This document shows positions 53,427 through 64,000 of a DNA stretch of 64,000 nucleotides, in pieces. Position 1 is the first letter of the stretch. Each line of letters opens with the position of its first letter. The notes below the pieces were generated by a model that did no database searches, was not told the origin of the DNA, and was given only the letters and a program-made list of their open reading frames with translations. The position numbers and the translations under genes were made by a program. Source of the stretch: Marinobacterium zhoushanense (GTDB lineage: Bacteria; Pseudomonadota; Gammaproteobacteria; Pseudomonadales; Balneatricaceae); the NCBI RefSeq assembly GCF_014641945.1, contig NZ_BMIJ01000002.1:340091-404090 (forward strand), read 5' to 3'.

Positions 53427-54400
53427 ACTCCAGTACCCCACCATGAGGTGATCGATGCAATGCCCTGCGCACCATGCTGCCATGCGGTATCCAGATCCGC
53501 GTCGGATAATCCGCCCAAAGCATACGCGGGTAATGCACCGCGTTCGGTCAACTCGCGGAATATTTCCCATCCAAGCACCGATGCCCCGGGATGCGAGGCG
53601 GTCGACGTGACGGGCGACAGGGTGACAAAATCCAATCCCAACGATTCCGCGTGCATCAACTCGTCGAGATTATGACAGGACGCGCTTAGCCAGCGCCCGG
53701 CAAATTGACTGCGTGATTTCAACTCCATCAGGCGTGTGGCATTCAGATGCAGACGCTCAGCACCAATGGTGTTGGCAAGCGCCACCGACCCATTCAGGAC
53801 CACCCCCATGCGGGCGGCATCGCACACCGGTTTAACCGTCTCGTAGCAACGCGCCAGCTCGGCTTCGCTTAGCGTCGGCGACCTCAGCATCAAAAGACGT
53901 TCTTGCCCGGTTAGCAATGACTGTACACGTCGCAACAACTCCGCTTCACGAACGTCGGGCGAACCGCCCAACGCAGCGATATCGCCGGTAATTGCCAGGC
54001 TACTGGGTAACTGAGCCGCGGTGACGATCGGTCTATTCGCCGCCGGGAACGCGTAGTCGACCAGGGCATCAGGCTCAACCCAAAGTACCGGCTGCCCCTC
54101 TCTTCCATGTGCTTCGCCGCTGAACTCCTCAACCCGCCAGACATCCAGCAGTACCGATTTATCCGAATAGTGATGGGTAATACGGATCTGTGGGCGGGCA
54201 TGCTCGACCTGAATGCCGAGTTCCTCATCGAGTTCCCGTCTGAGCGCGAGCTTGACCGGCTCGCCTGGCTCGACCTTACCGCCGGGAAATTCCCAGAGTC
54301 CGCCCTGGTGTTGCGAAGCGTCGCGCTTGGCGATCAGTATCAGCCCTTGCGGGTTGACGATGATCGCGGCGGCAACGTGAATCAACTTCGTGTTCGACAT
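53423..54400 (-). CDS. Nudix (MutT) and thiamine-phosphate-synthase-like fusion protein
   Basis: The 325-aa two-domain protein has an N-terminal Nudix hydrolase (residues 1-130; the box starts GGKVEPGEPVKLALRRELDE), probably 8-oxo-dGTP removal as in MutT. The C-terminal TIM-barrel half resembles ThiE/TenI (residues 150-325; LHLNATRLMELKSRSQ, ASCHNLDELMHAESLGLDFV, PAYALGGL). This fusion is widespread in Gammaproteobacteria. Whether the second half still acts in thiamine synthesis is doubtful in the family. It sits between argJ (5 bp) and coaE (4-bp overlap). Confidence 0.9.
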   Translation of the reverse strand: MSNTKLIHVAAAIIVNPQGLILIAKRDASQHQGGLWEFPGGKVEPGEPVKLALRRELDEELGIQVEHARPQIRITHHYSDKSVLLDVWRVEEFSGEAHGREGQPVLWVEPDALVDYAFPAANRPIVTAAQLPSSLAITGDIAALGGSPDVREAELLRRVQSLLTGQERLLMLRSPTLSEAELARCYETVKPVCDAARMGVVLNGSVALANTIGAERLHLNATRLMELKSRSQFAGRWLSASCHNLDELMHAESLGLDFVTLSPVTSTASHPGASVLGWEIFRELTERGALPAYALGGLSDADLDTAWQHGAQGIASITSWWGTGV

Positions 54401-54405
54401 CAGGC

Positions 54406-55623
54406 TCAGCTGCGGTAGTCCGCGTTGATATGGACGTATTCGGTGGACAGATCGGTGGTCCAGACCGACTCCCTTACAGCGCCACGCTTGAGCACGACAT
54501 GGATCAGGATCTCTTCGCCATCCATGACCGCCTGGCCCTGCTCCTCGGTGTAACTGGCAGCACGGCCGCCCTTCTCAACGATGCAGACGTCGTTGAGGTA
54601 GATCTCCAGCGCGTTCAGATCCAGATTCTCGAGCCCGGCACGACCAACGCAGGCGAGAATTCGGCCCCAGTTGGGATCGGACGCGTAGAGCGCGGTTTTG
54701 ACCAGTGGTGAGTGGGCGATGGTGTAGGCTACCTGCAACGCCTCTTCGACACTCGCCGCCTGCTCGACACGCACCTCGACAAACTTGGTGGCACCCTCGC
54801 CGTCGCGCACGATAGCCTGGGCCAAATTAAGCATGATCCGGTTCAACGCCGCCAAAAACAGATCCGCCAACTCGGTATTTTCAGCTTCGACACTGACACC
54901 GCTGCGACCGGTCGCAACCAGAATACAGGAGTCGTTGGTCGAGGTATCGCCATCGATGGTGATGCGGTTGAATGATCTGTCCGCCGCCTGGGACAGCCAC
55001 TGCTGAAGCAGCGGCTGCGCCACCCTCGCATCGGTGGCGACATACCCCAGCATAGTCGCCATGTTCGGCATAATCATACCGGCACCCTTGGAGATACCGG
55101 TCAGCGTAACGGTCTGGCCCTGGTACACGAACTGCTCGCAGGCCGCCTTGGCTCGGGTATCGGTGGTCATAATACCGTGGGCAGCGTTGAGCCAGTTGCT
55201 CTCGTTCAAATCTGTCTTGGCATCATCGAGCACGGCAACGATCTTATCCACAGGCAGGGGTTCGCCGATAACGCCGGTCGAAAACGGCAAAACCGCTTCG
55301 CGCTCTACACCGACAAGCTGAGCAACGGCGTCGCAGCAGCGGATGGCATCTGCCATCCCCTGCTCACCGGTACCGGCATTGGCATTGCCGGTATTGACCA
55401 GCAGGTAGCGAGTTGCGCTCGATGCCAGGTACTGTTTCGATAGCGTAACCGGCGCCGCGCAGAACGCATTCTTAGTGAATACACCGGCGACCGTCGCGCC
55501 GTCACACACCTCCATCAGCACTACATCGCGGCGCCCCGGTTTTTTGATGCCGGCACTGGCAATACCTATGCGGAAGCCATCGACGGGTTTCAACTCGGGC
55601 AGAGTATCGGGACCTACAGCCAT
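54406..55623 (-). CDS. argJ: Bifunctional ornithine acetyltransferase / N-acetylglutamate synthase
   Basis: The 405-aa precursor is self-cleaved into two subunits and recycles the acetyl group in arginine synthesis. The cleavage site is seen in SKGAGMIMPNMATMLGYVAT, where Thr of ATML becomes the nucleophile. Other landmarks are AGVFTKNAFCAAPV and TDTRAKAA. The last residues (NADYRS) match the family C-terminus. It is leftward, upstream of the Nudix gene. Confidence 0.95.
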   Translation of the reverse strand: MAVGPDTLPELKPVDGFRIGIASAGIKKPGRRDVVLMEVCDGATVAGVFTKNAFCAAPVTLSKQYLASSATRYLLVNTGNANAGTGEQGMADAIRCCDAVAQLVGVEREAVLPFSTGVIGEPLPVDKIVAVLDDAKTDLNESNWLNAAHGIMTTDTRAKAACEQFVYQGQTVTLTGISKGAGMIMPNMATMLGYVATDARVAQPLLQQWLSQAADRSFNRITIDGDTSTNDSCILVATGRSGVSVEAENTELADLFLAALNRIMLNLAQAIVRDGEGATKFVEVRVEQAASVEEALQVAYTIAHSPLVKTALYASDPNWGRILACVGRAGLENLDLNALEIYLNDVCIVEKGGRAASYTEEQGQAVMDGEEILIHVVLKRGAVRESVWTTDLSTEYVHINADYRS

Positions 55624-55640
55624 TCGTCATACCTCTCAGG

Positions 55641-55665
55641 GTAAAAAAGCAGCCGGAGCTGCTTT
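55641..55665 (-). terminator. Intrinsic terminator of secA
   Basis: On the minus strand AAAGCAGC-TCCG-GCTGCTTT is an 8-bp perfect stem that runs into TTTTTT. It lies 33-57 bp after the secA stop and before argJ. Confidence 0.9.
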
Positions 55666-55697
55666 AGATATTATAAGGAGTGAGCAGTGCCCGGCGG

Positions 55698-58454
55698 TCA
55701 GAGACGGCCGTGGCACTGTTTGTATTTCTTGCCGGAGCCACAGGGGCAGGGATCGTTGCGTCCCACCTTGGGCTGATCGCGCACGACAGTGGCGACACCA
55801 CCCTCTTCAGCTGCGGCGGCAGCCTGAGCCTGCTGGGCCTGAGCCTGCTCCTCGGCAACCGCCGAACTCTGTGCATGCTGGAAGTCCATCTGCTGGCGCG
55901 CGGCCTGCTCACGACGCTCACGCTCCATCGCCTCCACATCCTCGGGCTGGCGCACCTGGACATGGCTGAGGATACGGATCACATCGCGCTTGATGTTCTC
56001 AAGCAGGTTCTGGAACAGATTGAACGCTTCGCGCTTGTACTCCTGCTTCGGGTTCTTCTGCGCATAACCGCGCAGATGGATACCCTGGCGCAGCAGGTCC
56101 ATGGTCTGCAGATGCTCCTTCCATAGCGTATCGAGTACCTGCAGCATTACCTGCTTCTCGAACATACGCATGGTTTCGGCACCGACCAGTGCCTCTTTGG
56201 CTCGGTAGGCACCCACAATCGCTTCATGGATCCGCTCACGCAGCGGTTCCTCATGCAGGCTGTCATCCTCGTCGAGCCACTGCTTCAGCGGCAGCTTGAC
56301 GGCGAAATCGCTCTCCAGTGCTTTCTCAAGCCCCGCTACATCCCAGGTCTCTTCCAGGCTCTGCGGCTGGATATACTCATCGATCAGATTGTCGATCACC
56401 TCGGTGCGCACCGCATCCACGGTATCCGAGATATCGTCCGCCGCCATCAGCTGGTTACGCTGATCGTAGATCACCGAACGCTGATCGTTGGAAACATCAT
56501 CGTACTCGAGCAGCGTCTTACGAATATCGAAGTTGCGCCCCTCTACCTTGCGTTGGGCTTTCTCGATCGCGTTGCTGACCATCTTGTGCTCGATCGCTTC
56601 ACCCTTCTCCATCCCCAACGCCTGCATGAACTGGCGCACGCGGTCAGAGGCGAAAATGCGCATCAGGTCATCCTCGAGCGACAGGAAGAAGCGTGAGGAA
56701 CCCGGGTCACCCTGGCGACCGGCACGGCCACGCAGCTGGTTATCGATACGGCGGGATTCGTGGCGTTCGGTACCAATAATGTGCAGACCGCCGGCTTCGA
56801 TCACGATATCGTGACGCTTGCGCCACTCCTGTGTCGCTTCATCAACCTGGGCTTGAGTGCCCTCTTCGAGCGCTTCAAGTTCCGCTTCCAGCTTGCCGCC
56901 GAGCTTGATATCGGTACCACGACCGGCCATATTGGTGGCGATGGTCACGGCGCCGGGGCGGCCCGCTTCGGCAATGATCTCAGCTTCGCGGCCGTGATTT
57001 TTGGCGTTAAGCACATTGTGCTGGATACCCTCACGCTTGAGCAGCGCGGAGATCAGCTCGGAGGACTCGACCGATGCAGTACCGACCAGCACCGGCTGTT
57101 TGTTCTCCTGGCAGTGACGGATCTCCTTGACGATCGCCTGGTATTTCTCCTCCATGGTCAGGTAGACCAGGTCGTTGGAATCGATACGCGCGATCGGACG
57201 GTTGGTCGGGATCACAACCACATCCAGGCCATAGATCTGACGCAGCTCGAACGCCTCGGTATCGGCGGTACCGGTCATGCCGGAGAGCTTGTCATACAGA
57301 CGGAAGTAGTTCTGGAAGGTGGTGGATGCAAGAGTTTGGCTCTCCTGCTGGATCGTCACGCCCTCCTTTGCTTCCACCGCCTGGTGTAGACCTTCGGACC
57401 AGCGACGTCCCGGCATGATGCGTCCGGTATGCTCGTCGACGATCACCACCTGACCGTTCTGAACGATGTAGTCCTTGTCACGCTGAAACAGGTAGTGGGC
57501 GCGCAGACCGGCCAGTACATGGTGCAGCAGGTTCAGGTTCTGCGGCGCGTAGAGGCTCTCGCCCTCCTGCAGCAAACCGGCCTCGATCAATAGATCTTCG
57601 ACCAGCTGGTGACCGGCCTCGGTCAGCTCGACACTGCGGTTCTTCTCGTCGACGCTGAAATGCTCCTCGATCACCTGCTCGGTGTCTTTGGGATCGATCT
57701 CACCGTGGAACTGTTTCAGACGCGGAATCAGCTGGTTGATCGCCTTGTATGTTGCCGAACTGTCTTCTGCCGGACCGGAGATGATCAGCGGTGTGCGCGC
57801 CTCGTCGATCAGGATGGAGTCGACCTCGTCGACGACCGCGTAGTTGAAATCACGCTGAACCTTGTCGCTGACGCTAAACGCCATATTGTCACGCAGGTAA
57901 TCGAAACCGAATTCGTTGTTAGTGCCGTACGTGATGTCACACCCGTAAGCGGCACGTTTCTCCTCTGAACTCTGCCCGGACAGGATTACGCCGACCGTCA
58001 GACCCAATGCCTCATACAGTGGACGCATCCACTCGGCGTCGCGGCTGGCCAGGTAGTCGTTGACGGTCACCACATGAACGCCCTTGCTCTCCAACGCATT
58101 CAGGTAAACCGCCAGCGTTGCCACCAGGGTTTTACCCTCACCGGTGCGCATCTCCGCAACCTTGCCATCATGCAGTGCCATACCGCCGATCAGCTGCACG
58201 TCGAAATGACGCATGCCCATCACACGCTTGGACACTTCGCGCGTATTGGCGAACGCCTCCGGCAACAGGTGGTCGAGCGACTCACCCTCCTCAAGCCGTT
58301 TACGGAAACTGGCGGTCAGCGCCCTGAGCTCCTCGTCGGAGAGTTTTTCAAACTCCGGCTCCAGTGCGTTGATCTGCTTGACGATCCGTCCCATCCGTTT
58401 GAGTTCGCGATCGTTTTTACTTCCGAAAACTTTCTTGAGTAGTGATGTCAGCAT
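55698..58454 (-). CDS. secA: Preprotein translocase motor ATPase
   Basis: The 918-aa Sec motor drives proteins through SecYEG. Walker [15 protein letters not shown], the DEAD-type [16 protein letters not shown], and [13 protein letters not shown] are all present, and the C-terminal zinc tail reads [20 protein letters not shown] (SecB- and lipid-binding). Start at 58454 ([18 protein letters not shown]) matches the family. Confidence 0.97.
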   Translation of the reverse strand: MLTSLLKKVFGSKNDRELKRMGRIVKQINALEPEFEKLSDEELRALTASFRKRLEEGESLDHLLPEAFANTREVSKRVMGMRHFDVQLIGGMALHDGKVAEMRTGEGKTLVATLAVYLNALESKGVHVVTVNDYLASRDAEWMRPLYEALGLTVGVILSGQSSEEKRAAYGCDITYGTNNEFGFDYLRDNMAFSVSDKVQRDFNYAVVDEVDSILIDEARTPLIISGPAEDSSATYKAINQLIPRLKQFHGEIDPKDTEQVIEEHFSVDEKNRSVELTEAGHQLVEDLLIEAGLLQEGESLYAPQNLNLLHHVLAGLRAHYLFQRDKDYIVQNGQVVIVDEHTGRIMPGRRWSEGLHQAVEAKEGVTIQQESQTLASTTFQNYFRLYDKLSGMTGTADTEAFELRQIYGLDVVVIPTNRPIARIDSNDLVYLTMEEKYQAIVKEIRHCQENKQPVLVGTASVESSELISALLKREGIQHNVLNAKNHGREAEIIAEAGRPGAVTIATNMAGRGTDIKLGGKLEAELEALEEGTQAQVDEATQEWRKRHDIVIEAGGLHIIGTERHESRRIDNQLRGRAGRQGDPGSSRFFLSLEDDLMRIFASDRVRQFMQALGMEKGEAIEHKMVSNAIEKAQRKVEGRNFDIRKTLLEYDDVSNDQRSVIYDQRNQLMAADDISDTVDAVRTEVIDNLIDEYIQPQSLEETWDVAGLEKALESDFAVKLPLKQWLDEDDSLHEEPLRERIHEAIVGAYRAKEALVGAETMRMFEKQVMLQVLDTLWKEHLQTMDLLRQGIHLRGYAQKNPKQEYKREAFNLFQNLLENIKRDVIRILSHVQVRQPEDVEAMERERREQAARQQMDFQHAQSSAVAEEQAQAQQAQAAAAAEEGGVATVVRDQPKVGRNDPCPCGSGKKYKQCHGRL

Positions 58455-58618
58455 AATTCGACTTTTAACCGGTTGAATGCAAAGCGGATCGGGCTCATCC
58501 CGAGCATGTCTGCATGACTGGATTAACGGCACATTCTACCTATATTGGGCCGGATAGTAGAATGCCAAGGTGTGAATAAAAAGTATGAGGGTACCGTACA
58601 TCCTGTACATAAACGCAA

Positions 58619-58644
58619 CGGGGCCGAACCTGAGTTCGACCCCG
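58619..58644 (-). terminator. Hairpin after lpxC
   Basis: CGGGG-CC-GAAC-CTGA-GTTC-GA-CCCCG forms a strong stem with one mismatch, 39 bp after the lpxC stop. On the minus strand it is followed by TTGCGTTTAT, a weak T-run, so termination may be partial. The remaining gap to secA holds nothing else obvious. Confidence 0.65.
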
Positions 58645-58682
58645 CTGGCTAATTACCGTTTCCACAGGCTAGTTACAGCCCG

Positions 58683-59603
58683 TCAAACCGCTGCGGCCGG
58701 GCGTTGATAGGAGATCGGCGACATCTCTTCGCTATCCTCGAAGGTGACAACCTCGTAGGCATCCTCCGTTTCGAGCAGTTGGCGCAACAGCATGTTGTTC
58801 AGGTAGTGGCCGGACTTGTAGCCATAAAACTCCCCGATCAGGCTCTTACCCAAAAGGTAGAGATCGCCGACCGCGTCAAGAATCTTGTGTTTGACAAACT
58901 CATCGCTGTAACGAAGACCTTCGTCATTGAGCACGCGGTAGTCGTCGACCACGATAGCATTGTCGAAGCTGCCGCCCAACGCCAGATTCTGCGAACGCAG
59001 ATACTCCATATCCCGCATGAAGCCGAAGGTGCGCGCCCGGCTTACCTCTTTGACATAGGAGGAGCTGGAGAAGTCCAACGCCGCTTCCTGGTTACCGGTA
59101 TTGAATGCCGGATGCGGATGGTTGAAATCGATCTTGAAGCCAACCTTGAAGCCGTTAAACGGCTTGAAGCAGGCCAGCTTGTCGTCGTTACTGACACGCA
59201 CTTCGCGCTTGATCCGGATGAACTCTTTCGGCGCATCCAGCTCCTCGATCCCGGCGGACTGTATCAGGAAGACGAAGGGCGCAGCACTGCCGTCCATCAC
59301 CGGCACCTCTTCCGAGCTCAGCTCCACCACCAGGTTGTCGATACCCAAGCCGGCTAGAGCGGACATCAGATGCTCGATTGTCGCTACCCGGACACCCTCT
59401 TTGGAGATATTGGTCGACAGCATGGTATCGACCACGTTCAGGGCGTACGCGGGAATCTCCACCACCGGATCCAGGTCGACGCGACGGAAACGGATGCCCG
59501 AATTGGCCGGCGCAGGTTTAAGGGTCATGAAAACCTTCTGCCCGGAGTGCAGGCCGATACCGGTCGCTTTAATGCTGTTTTTCAGGGTGCGTTGCTTGAT
59601 CAT
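58683..59603 (-). CDS. lpxC: UDP-3-O-acyl-N-acetylglucosamine deacetylase
   Basis: The 306-aa zinc enzyme commits UDP-acyl-GlcNAc to lipid A. Zinc ligands are His in [16 protein letters not shown] and His/Asp in [17 protein letters not shown]; catalytic His in [11 protein letters not shown]. Start at 59603 ([20 protein letters not shown]) matches the family. It confirms a Gram-negative host with lipopolysaccharide. Confidence 0.96.
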   Translation of the reverse strand: MIKQRTLKNSIKATGIGLHSGQKVFMTLKPAPANSGIRFRRVDLDPVVEIPAYALNVVDTMLSTNISKEGVRVATIEHLMSALAGLGIDNLVVELSSEEVPVMDGSAAPFVFLIQSAGIEELDAPKEFIRIKREVRVSNDDKLACFKPFNGFKVGFKIDFNHPHPAFNTGNQEAALDFSSSSYVKEVSRARTFGFMRDMEYLRSQNLALGGSFDNAIVVDDYRVLNDEGLRYSDEFVKHKILDAVGDLYLLGKSLIGEFYGYKSGHYLNNMLLRQLLETEDAYEVVTFEDSEEMSPISYQRPAAAV

Positions 59604-59750
59604 CCGTCCTGCCGTGAAGTTGTCGGTCAAAATAACGGCCTATCCTATCAAAAATGTGATAGGCCAACCACAAGATAACCACCTGGAATGGACACCGCCG
59701 ATCGACGGATAGCCTCATTCACTCGCACTCCCTCAACCTCTTATCCGCGA

Positions 59751-60935
59751 TCAGTCGGCCTGGCGGCGCAGAAAGGTCGGGATATCCAGCAAACCGTAGT
59801 CGCTATCCTGACGTCCACCCTCTGTGCTTCGCTTCTCACCAGGCTTGTCCAACAGCGCCTCTTCGCGCTGACGGCGAAGAATTGTCGGCAGTTCGATCTG
59901 ATCGAGATCCAGAGACCCGTCAGCTTTTCGGCCGCTGGGCGCTTTGGAGTGCACCACACGGAGTTCCTGCTCATGGTCCCGGTCCAACCCTGTGGCCACT
60001 ACAGTGACCTTGATATCCTCGCCCAGTTCCGGGTCGATAACGGTACCGATGACGATAGTGGCATCTTCGGACGCATACTCCTCGACGATATTACCCACCT
60101 CGGTGAATTCGCCCAGGCTGAGATCCTCTCCGGCCGCGATATTGACCAGCACACCGCTGGCGCCCTTGAGGTCGATATCCTCGAGCAGCGGGCTGCGAAT
60201 AGCCGCTTCGGCTGCTTCCTGAGCACGATTATCGCCACGCGCGATCGCCGTACCCATCATCGCCATACCCATCTCGGACATCACCGTGCGCACGTCGGCG
60301 AAGTCGACGTTGATCATGCCGGGACGGGTAATCAGGTCCGCAATGCCCTGTACCGCGCCCTTGAGCACATTGTTGGCGGCGCTGAACGCGTTGATCAGCG
60401 AGCAGTTCTTGCCCAGCACCTGCATCAGCTTCTCGTTCGGGATGATGATCAGCGAGTCCACGTGTTCGCGCAGCTCGCGGATCCCCTCTTCGGCGATCTT
60501 CATCCGCTTCTTACCTTCGAACGGGAACGGCTTGGTCACCACCGCCACGGTCAGAATGCCCAACTCGCGCGCAACCTCCGCCACTATCGGCGCCGCACCG
60601 GTACCGGTACCACCGCCCATGCCGGCAGTAATGAACACCATATCGGCACCGTTGAGCGTTTCCGCGATCCGCTCACGATCCTCCAGCGCGGCGGTGCGGC
60701 CCACCTCCGGATTGGCACCCGCGCCCAAGCCTTTGGTCAGGTCACCACCGATATGCAGCGAGGTTTGCGCCGACATGCGGTGCAACGCCTGGGCATCGGT
60801 GTTGGCACAGATGAACTCAACCCCTTCCACCAGGTTATTGACCATGTGCTGCACGGCGTTACCACCGCCGCCACCGACACCTACCACTTTGATCACAGCG
60901 TTCTGATGTACGTTTTCGATCAGTTCAAATTCCAT
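59751..60935 (-). CDS. ftsZ: Cell division GTPase FtsZ
   Basis: The 394-aa tubulin homologue forms the Z ring. N-terminal IKVVGVGGGGGNAVQHMV, the tubulin signature GMGGGTGTGAAP, the T7-loop NVDFADVRTVMSEMG, a variable linker, and the C-terminal conserved peptide LDIPTFLRRQAD (binding FtsA and ZipA) are all visible. It lies 58 bp downstream of ftsA, in the standard cluster. Confidence 0.97.
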   Translation of the reverse strand: MEFELIENVHQNAVIKVVGVGGGGGNAVQHMVNNLVEGVEFICANTDAQALHRMSAQTSLHIGGDLTKGLGAGANPEVGRTAALEDRERIAETLNGADMVFITAGMGGGTGTGAAPIVAEVARELGILTVAVVTKPFPFEGKKRMKIAEEGIRELREHVDSLIIIPNEKLMQVLGKNCSLINAFSAANNVLKGAVQGIADLITRPGMINVDFADVRTVMSEMGMAMMGTAIARGDNRAQEAAEAAIRSPLLEDIDLKGASGVLVNIAAGEDLSLGEFTEVGNIVEEYASEDATIVIGTVIDPELGEDIKVTVVATGLDRDHEQELRVVHSKAPSGRKADGSLDLDQIELPTILRRQREEALLDKPGEKRSTEGGRQDSDYGLLDIPTFLRRQAD

Positions 60936-60993
60936 GGTTATCCCCCTCAGCGCCTACGACTACCTTCCGGCGCATGACATCTGTTGCAAAATT

Positions 60994-62244
60994 TTAGAAA
61001 TTGCCCTGTAACCAGGTCTTGATGCGGTGCAAAAAGCCCGGTCCTGTTGGTACTGTTCTCTTCACATCCGCCTCCCGTTGAATCAGTTCTGGCGCTGCCG
61101 GACCGTGATCTGCCCGGGCATAGTGCAGTAGCCCTATCCCCGTGGCGTAGATCGGGTTACCCAGCAGATCCTCCATTCCCCGCACCCCTTGAGGGCGGGC
61201 AAGTCGTACCGGCATATGGAAGATCTCCTCCGCCAGCTCGACCGCCCCCTCCATTTTCGAAGTACCGCCGGTCAACACGACACCCGCAGCCACCAGATCT
61301 TCAAAACCGGAGCGACGCAGTTCCGCCTGTACCAGGGTAAACAGCTCCTCGTAACGCGGCTCGACCACCTCGGCCAACGCCTGGCGTGACAGGTCGCGAG
61401 AGGGGCGATCACCTACGCTCGGCACCTTGATCGTCTCTTCAGCACGCGCCAGCTGGGCCAGTGCACAGGCGTATTTGATCTTCAACTGCTCAGCGTTGAT
61501 CGTCGGTGTACGCAATGCCATGGCAATGTCGTTGGTGACCTGATCGCCTGCGACCGGTATTACCGCCGTATGTCGAATGGCGCCGCCGGTGAATACGGCG
61601 ATATCGGTGGTGCCGCCACCGATATCGACCAGGCAGACCCCCAGATCTTTCTCGTCGTCGGTCAACACCGAGTAGCTCGACGCCAACTGCTCGAGCACCA
61701 CAGCATCCACCTCCAGGCCGCAACGCCGGATGCACTTTTCGATGTTCTGCACCGCATTGATTGCGCAGCAGACCAGGTGCACCTTGGCCTCAAGACGGAC
61801 CCCTGACATTCCCAAGGGTTCCCGAATCCCCTCCTGATGGTCGATCAAATACTCCTGCGGCAGGATGTGCAGGATCTTCTGATCCGCCGGGATCGCCACG
61901 GCGCGTGCCGCGTCGATCACCCGCTCCAGATCGTACTCCGACACCTCACGATCCTTGACCGCGACGATGCCGTGGGAGTTGTGGCTGCTGATATGGCTGC
62001 CGGCGATCCCAACGGTCACCGAATGGATCTTGCAGCCGGCCATCAACTCCGCCTCTTCGACCGCCCGTTGAATCGAGTGCACGGTCGACTCGATATTGAC
62101 TACCACCCCGCGCTTGAGTCCGCGTGACGGATGGGATCCAACACCGACAATCTCGATCGCCCCGCTGTCGGTAATCTCACCAACCAGGCACACCACCTTC
62201 GATGTCCCGATATCCAGCGCGACAATCATGTTACTCTGGCCCAT
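60994..62244 (-). CDS. ftsA: Cell division actin-like protein FtsA
   Basis: The 416-aa membrane tether of FtsZ has actin-type phosphate loops (VALDIGTSKVVCLVGEI and CLVDIGGGTTDIAVFTGGA) and a C-terminal amphipathic helix (IKTWLQGNF). The start at 62244 (MGQSNMIVALD) is chosen because AGAGGG precedes it; ATG 62268 would overlap ftsQ. The gene follows ftsQ by 7 bp. Confidence 0.95.
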   Translation of the reverse strand: MGQSNMIVALDIGTSKVVCLVGEITDSGAIEIVGVGSHPSRGLKRGVVVNIESTVHSIQRAVEEAELMAGCKIHSVTVGIAGSHISSHNSHGIVAVKDREVSEYDLERVIDAARAVAIPADQKILHILPQEYLIDHQEGIREPLGMSGVRLEAKVHLVCCAINAVQNIEKCIRRCGLEVDAVVLEQLASSYSVLTDDEKDLGVCLVDIGGGTTDIAVFTGGAIRHTAVIPVAGDQVTNDIAMALRTPTINAEQLKIKYACALAQLARAEETIKVPSVGDRPSRDLSRQALAEVVEPRYEELFTLVQAELRRSGFEDLVAAGVVLTGGTSKMEGAVELAEEIFHMPVRLARPQGVRGMEDLLGNPIYATGIGLLHYARADHGPAAPELIQREADVKRTVPTGPGFLHRIKTWLQGNF

Positions 62245-62251
62245 TAGCCCT

Positions 62252-63076
62252 CTATCCTGCATTTTCACTCTTCTCTACGGCGCGCCAACGTACGGCGACA
62301 CCATTGGGATAACGTATATCAATCTGCTCTATCTCGGCCGCACGCGACGCCAGCGTCAGCCGGTAAACCGCGAGAAAACGCTTCAGTCGCGGTATCAACT
62401 GCTCCCGCCCTGCCACCACCCGAATACCGTTGTCCAGATCGATGGTCCAGGCACCGCGCGGTTCCAGTGTCAGTCCTGATAGTTTCAAACCATTGGCCGC
62501 GAACATTGGGGTCAGATCATGAAACTGCTCCATGATCCTCACCGTTTCATGCGCAGGTCCGCTCAGTTTCGGCAGGCTGACGTACTCGGGCTTGAGTTCA
62601 GGCCAGAAGATATCCCCCTGGTGGTTCAACAGCCCCTTATCGCCCCAGCGCGCCACCGGCACCTCCTCCACGACGTCGACCTGCAACGCGGGCGGCCACT
62701 GCCGACTTATCGTGGCATCATGCACCCAGGGCTCCCGGATGATCTGGTCACGCAAGCGTTGCAGATCCAGATCCAGCAGCGTGCTATCGATGCTGGCAGC
62801 CAGTCCCTGGGCAATCACCTGTTTATCCAGGTGTCGCACCGCACCGGCAATCCGGATCTCCGCTACCGGCTTATCCAGCCAGCGCCACAGATCACGGCCT
62901 GCCGAAGTCACGATACCGGCGAACACCACCAGCAATGTGAGCAGCACCAGCGGGCGCCAATACCAGTCGCCATCCTGCTGGTTGGGCTCCATCGCCGCTG
63001 CCCGTGCAGCACCGCGCACCGGCTCGACTTCGGCGAGCTCGGGTGTGCGGTTTCTCCACGGCAGCGTCATCAGCAT
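62252..63076 (-). CDS. ftsQ: Cell division protein FtsQ
   Basis: A 274-aa bitopic protein: cytoplasmic N-terminus, one membrane helix (WRPLVLLTLLVVFAGIVTSA, about residues 43-62), a POTRA domain (VAEIRIAGAVRHLDKQVI) and the FtsQ beta domain (GAWTIDLDNGIRVVAGREQL). GGAGG lies 9 bases before the ATG at 63076. It is 5 bp after ddlB, in the conserved order ddlB-ftsQ-ftsA-ftsZ. Confidence 0.94.
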   Translation of the reverse strand: MLMTLPWRNRTPELAEVEPVRGAARAAAMEPNQQDGDWYWRPLVLLTLLVVFAGIVTSAGRDLWRWLDKPVAEIRIAGAVRHLDKQVIAQGLAASIDSTLLDLDLQRLRDQIIREPWVHDATISRQWPPALQVDVVEEVPVARWGDKGLLNHQGDIFWPELKPEYVSLPKLSGPAHETVRIMEQFHDLTPMFAANGLKLSGLTLEPRGAWTIDLDNGIRVVAGREQLIPRLKRFLAVYRLTLASRAAEIEQIDIRYPNGVAVRWRAVEKSENAG

Positions 63077-63081
63077 TAGGT

Positions 63082-64000
<919 letters not shown>

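Overview
The window reads as a gammaproteobacterial chromosome with GC-rich core genes. The order ampD-nadC-pilA-...-pilB-pilC-pilD-coaE-yacG and secA-lpxC-ftsZ-ftsA-ftsQ-ddlB is the arrangement known from Pseudomonas-like and sulfur-oxidising Gammaproteobacteria. I cannot name the genus from sequence alone.

Region 1 (1-14.9 kb) is a phenol/methylphenol catabolic block. The multicomponent phenol hydroxylase genes dmpK-L-M-N-O-P run leftward from a clear sigma-54 promoter, with paired upstream activator sites. The meta-cleavage genes dmpQ, dmpB, dmpC, dmpE and dmpF also run leftward, from a second sigma-54 promoter. Two DmpR/XylR-type activators flank the hydroxylase genes. The meta operon is rearranged: dmpD is missing, a LysR gene and a divergent membrane-linked monooxygenase-like gene sit between dmpB and dmpC, and the catechol 2,3-dioxygenase gene carries a 41-bp deletion and frameshift.

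Region 2 (14.9-28.6 kb) is core: rsmE, an iron(III) ABC transporter (fbpA-fbpB with convergent fbpC, Fur-type sites on both transcripts), ampD, nadC, and the type IV pilus genes pilA, pilR, pilS, pilB, pilC. pilA has a sigma-54 promoter and PilR-type boxes.

Region 3 (about 28.5-51.5 kb) is a genomic island that separates pilC from pilD. At its left end is a four-gene recombination module: three different tyrosine recombinases of 413, 577 and 907 aa plus a small coiled-coil protein, in one overlapping operon resembling Tn554-type systems. An H-NS-like gene and two small ORFs follow, then an IS1380-family element. The AT-richer cargo is an aromatic-acid uptake and oxidation cluster: a porin, a PdxA/TphB-like dehydrogenase, a four-subunit Rieske ring-hydroxylating dioxygenase (AndA-like), a TAXI-TRAP transporter and a divergent IclR regulator. 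An IS21-family element, a small XRE regulator with a double operator, and an XRE gene relic close the island. GTTCCA hexamers cluster at both ends, and a 10-bp direct repeat marks a possible attachment site.

Region 4 (51.6-64 kb) is core again: pilD, yacG, coaE, a Nudix-ThiE-like fusion, argJ, secA, lpxC, ftsZ, ftsA, ftsQ and the 3' part of ddlB. All except pilD run leftward.

The dioxygenase cluster could feed dihydroxylated aromatics into a ring-cleavage pathway. The only ring-cleavage enzyme in this window is the broken dmpB, so a second one must exist elsewhere if the pathway is complete.
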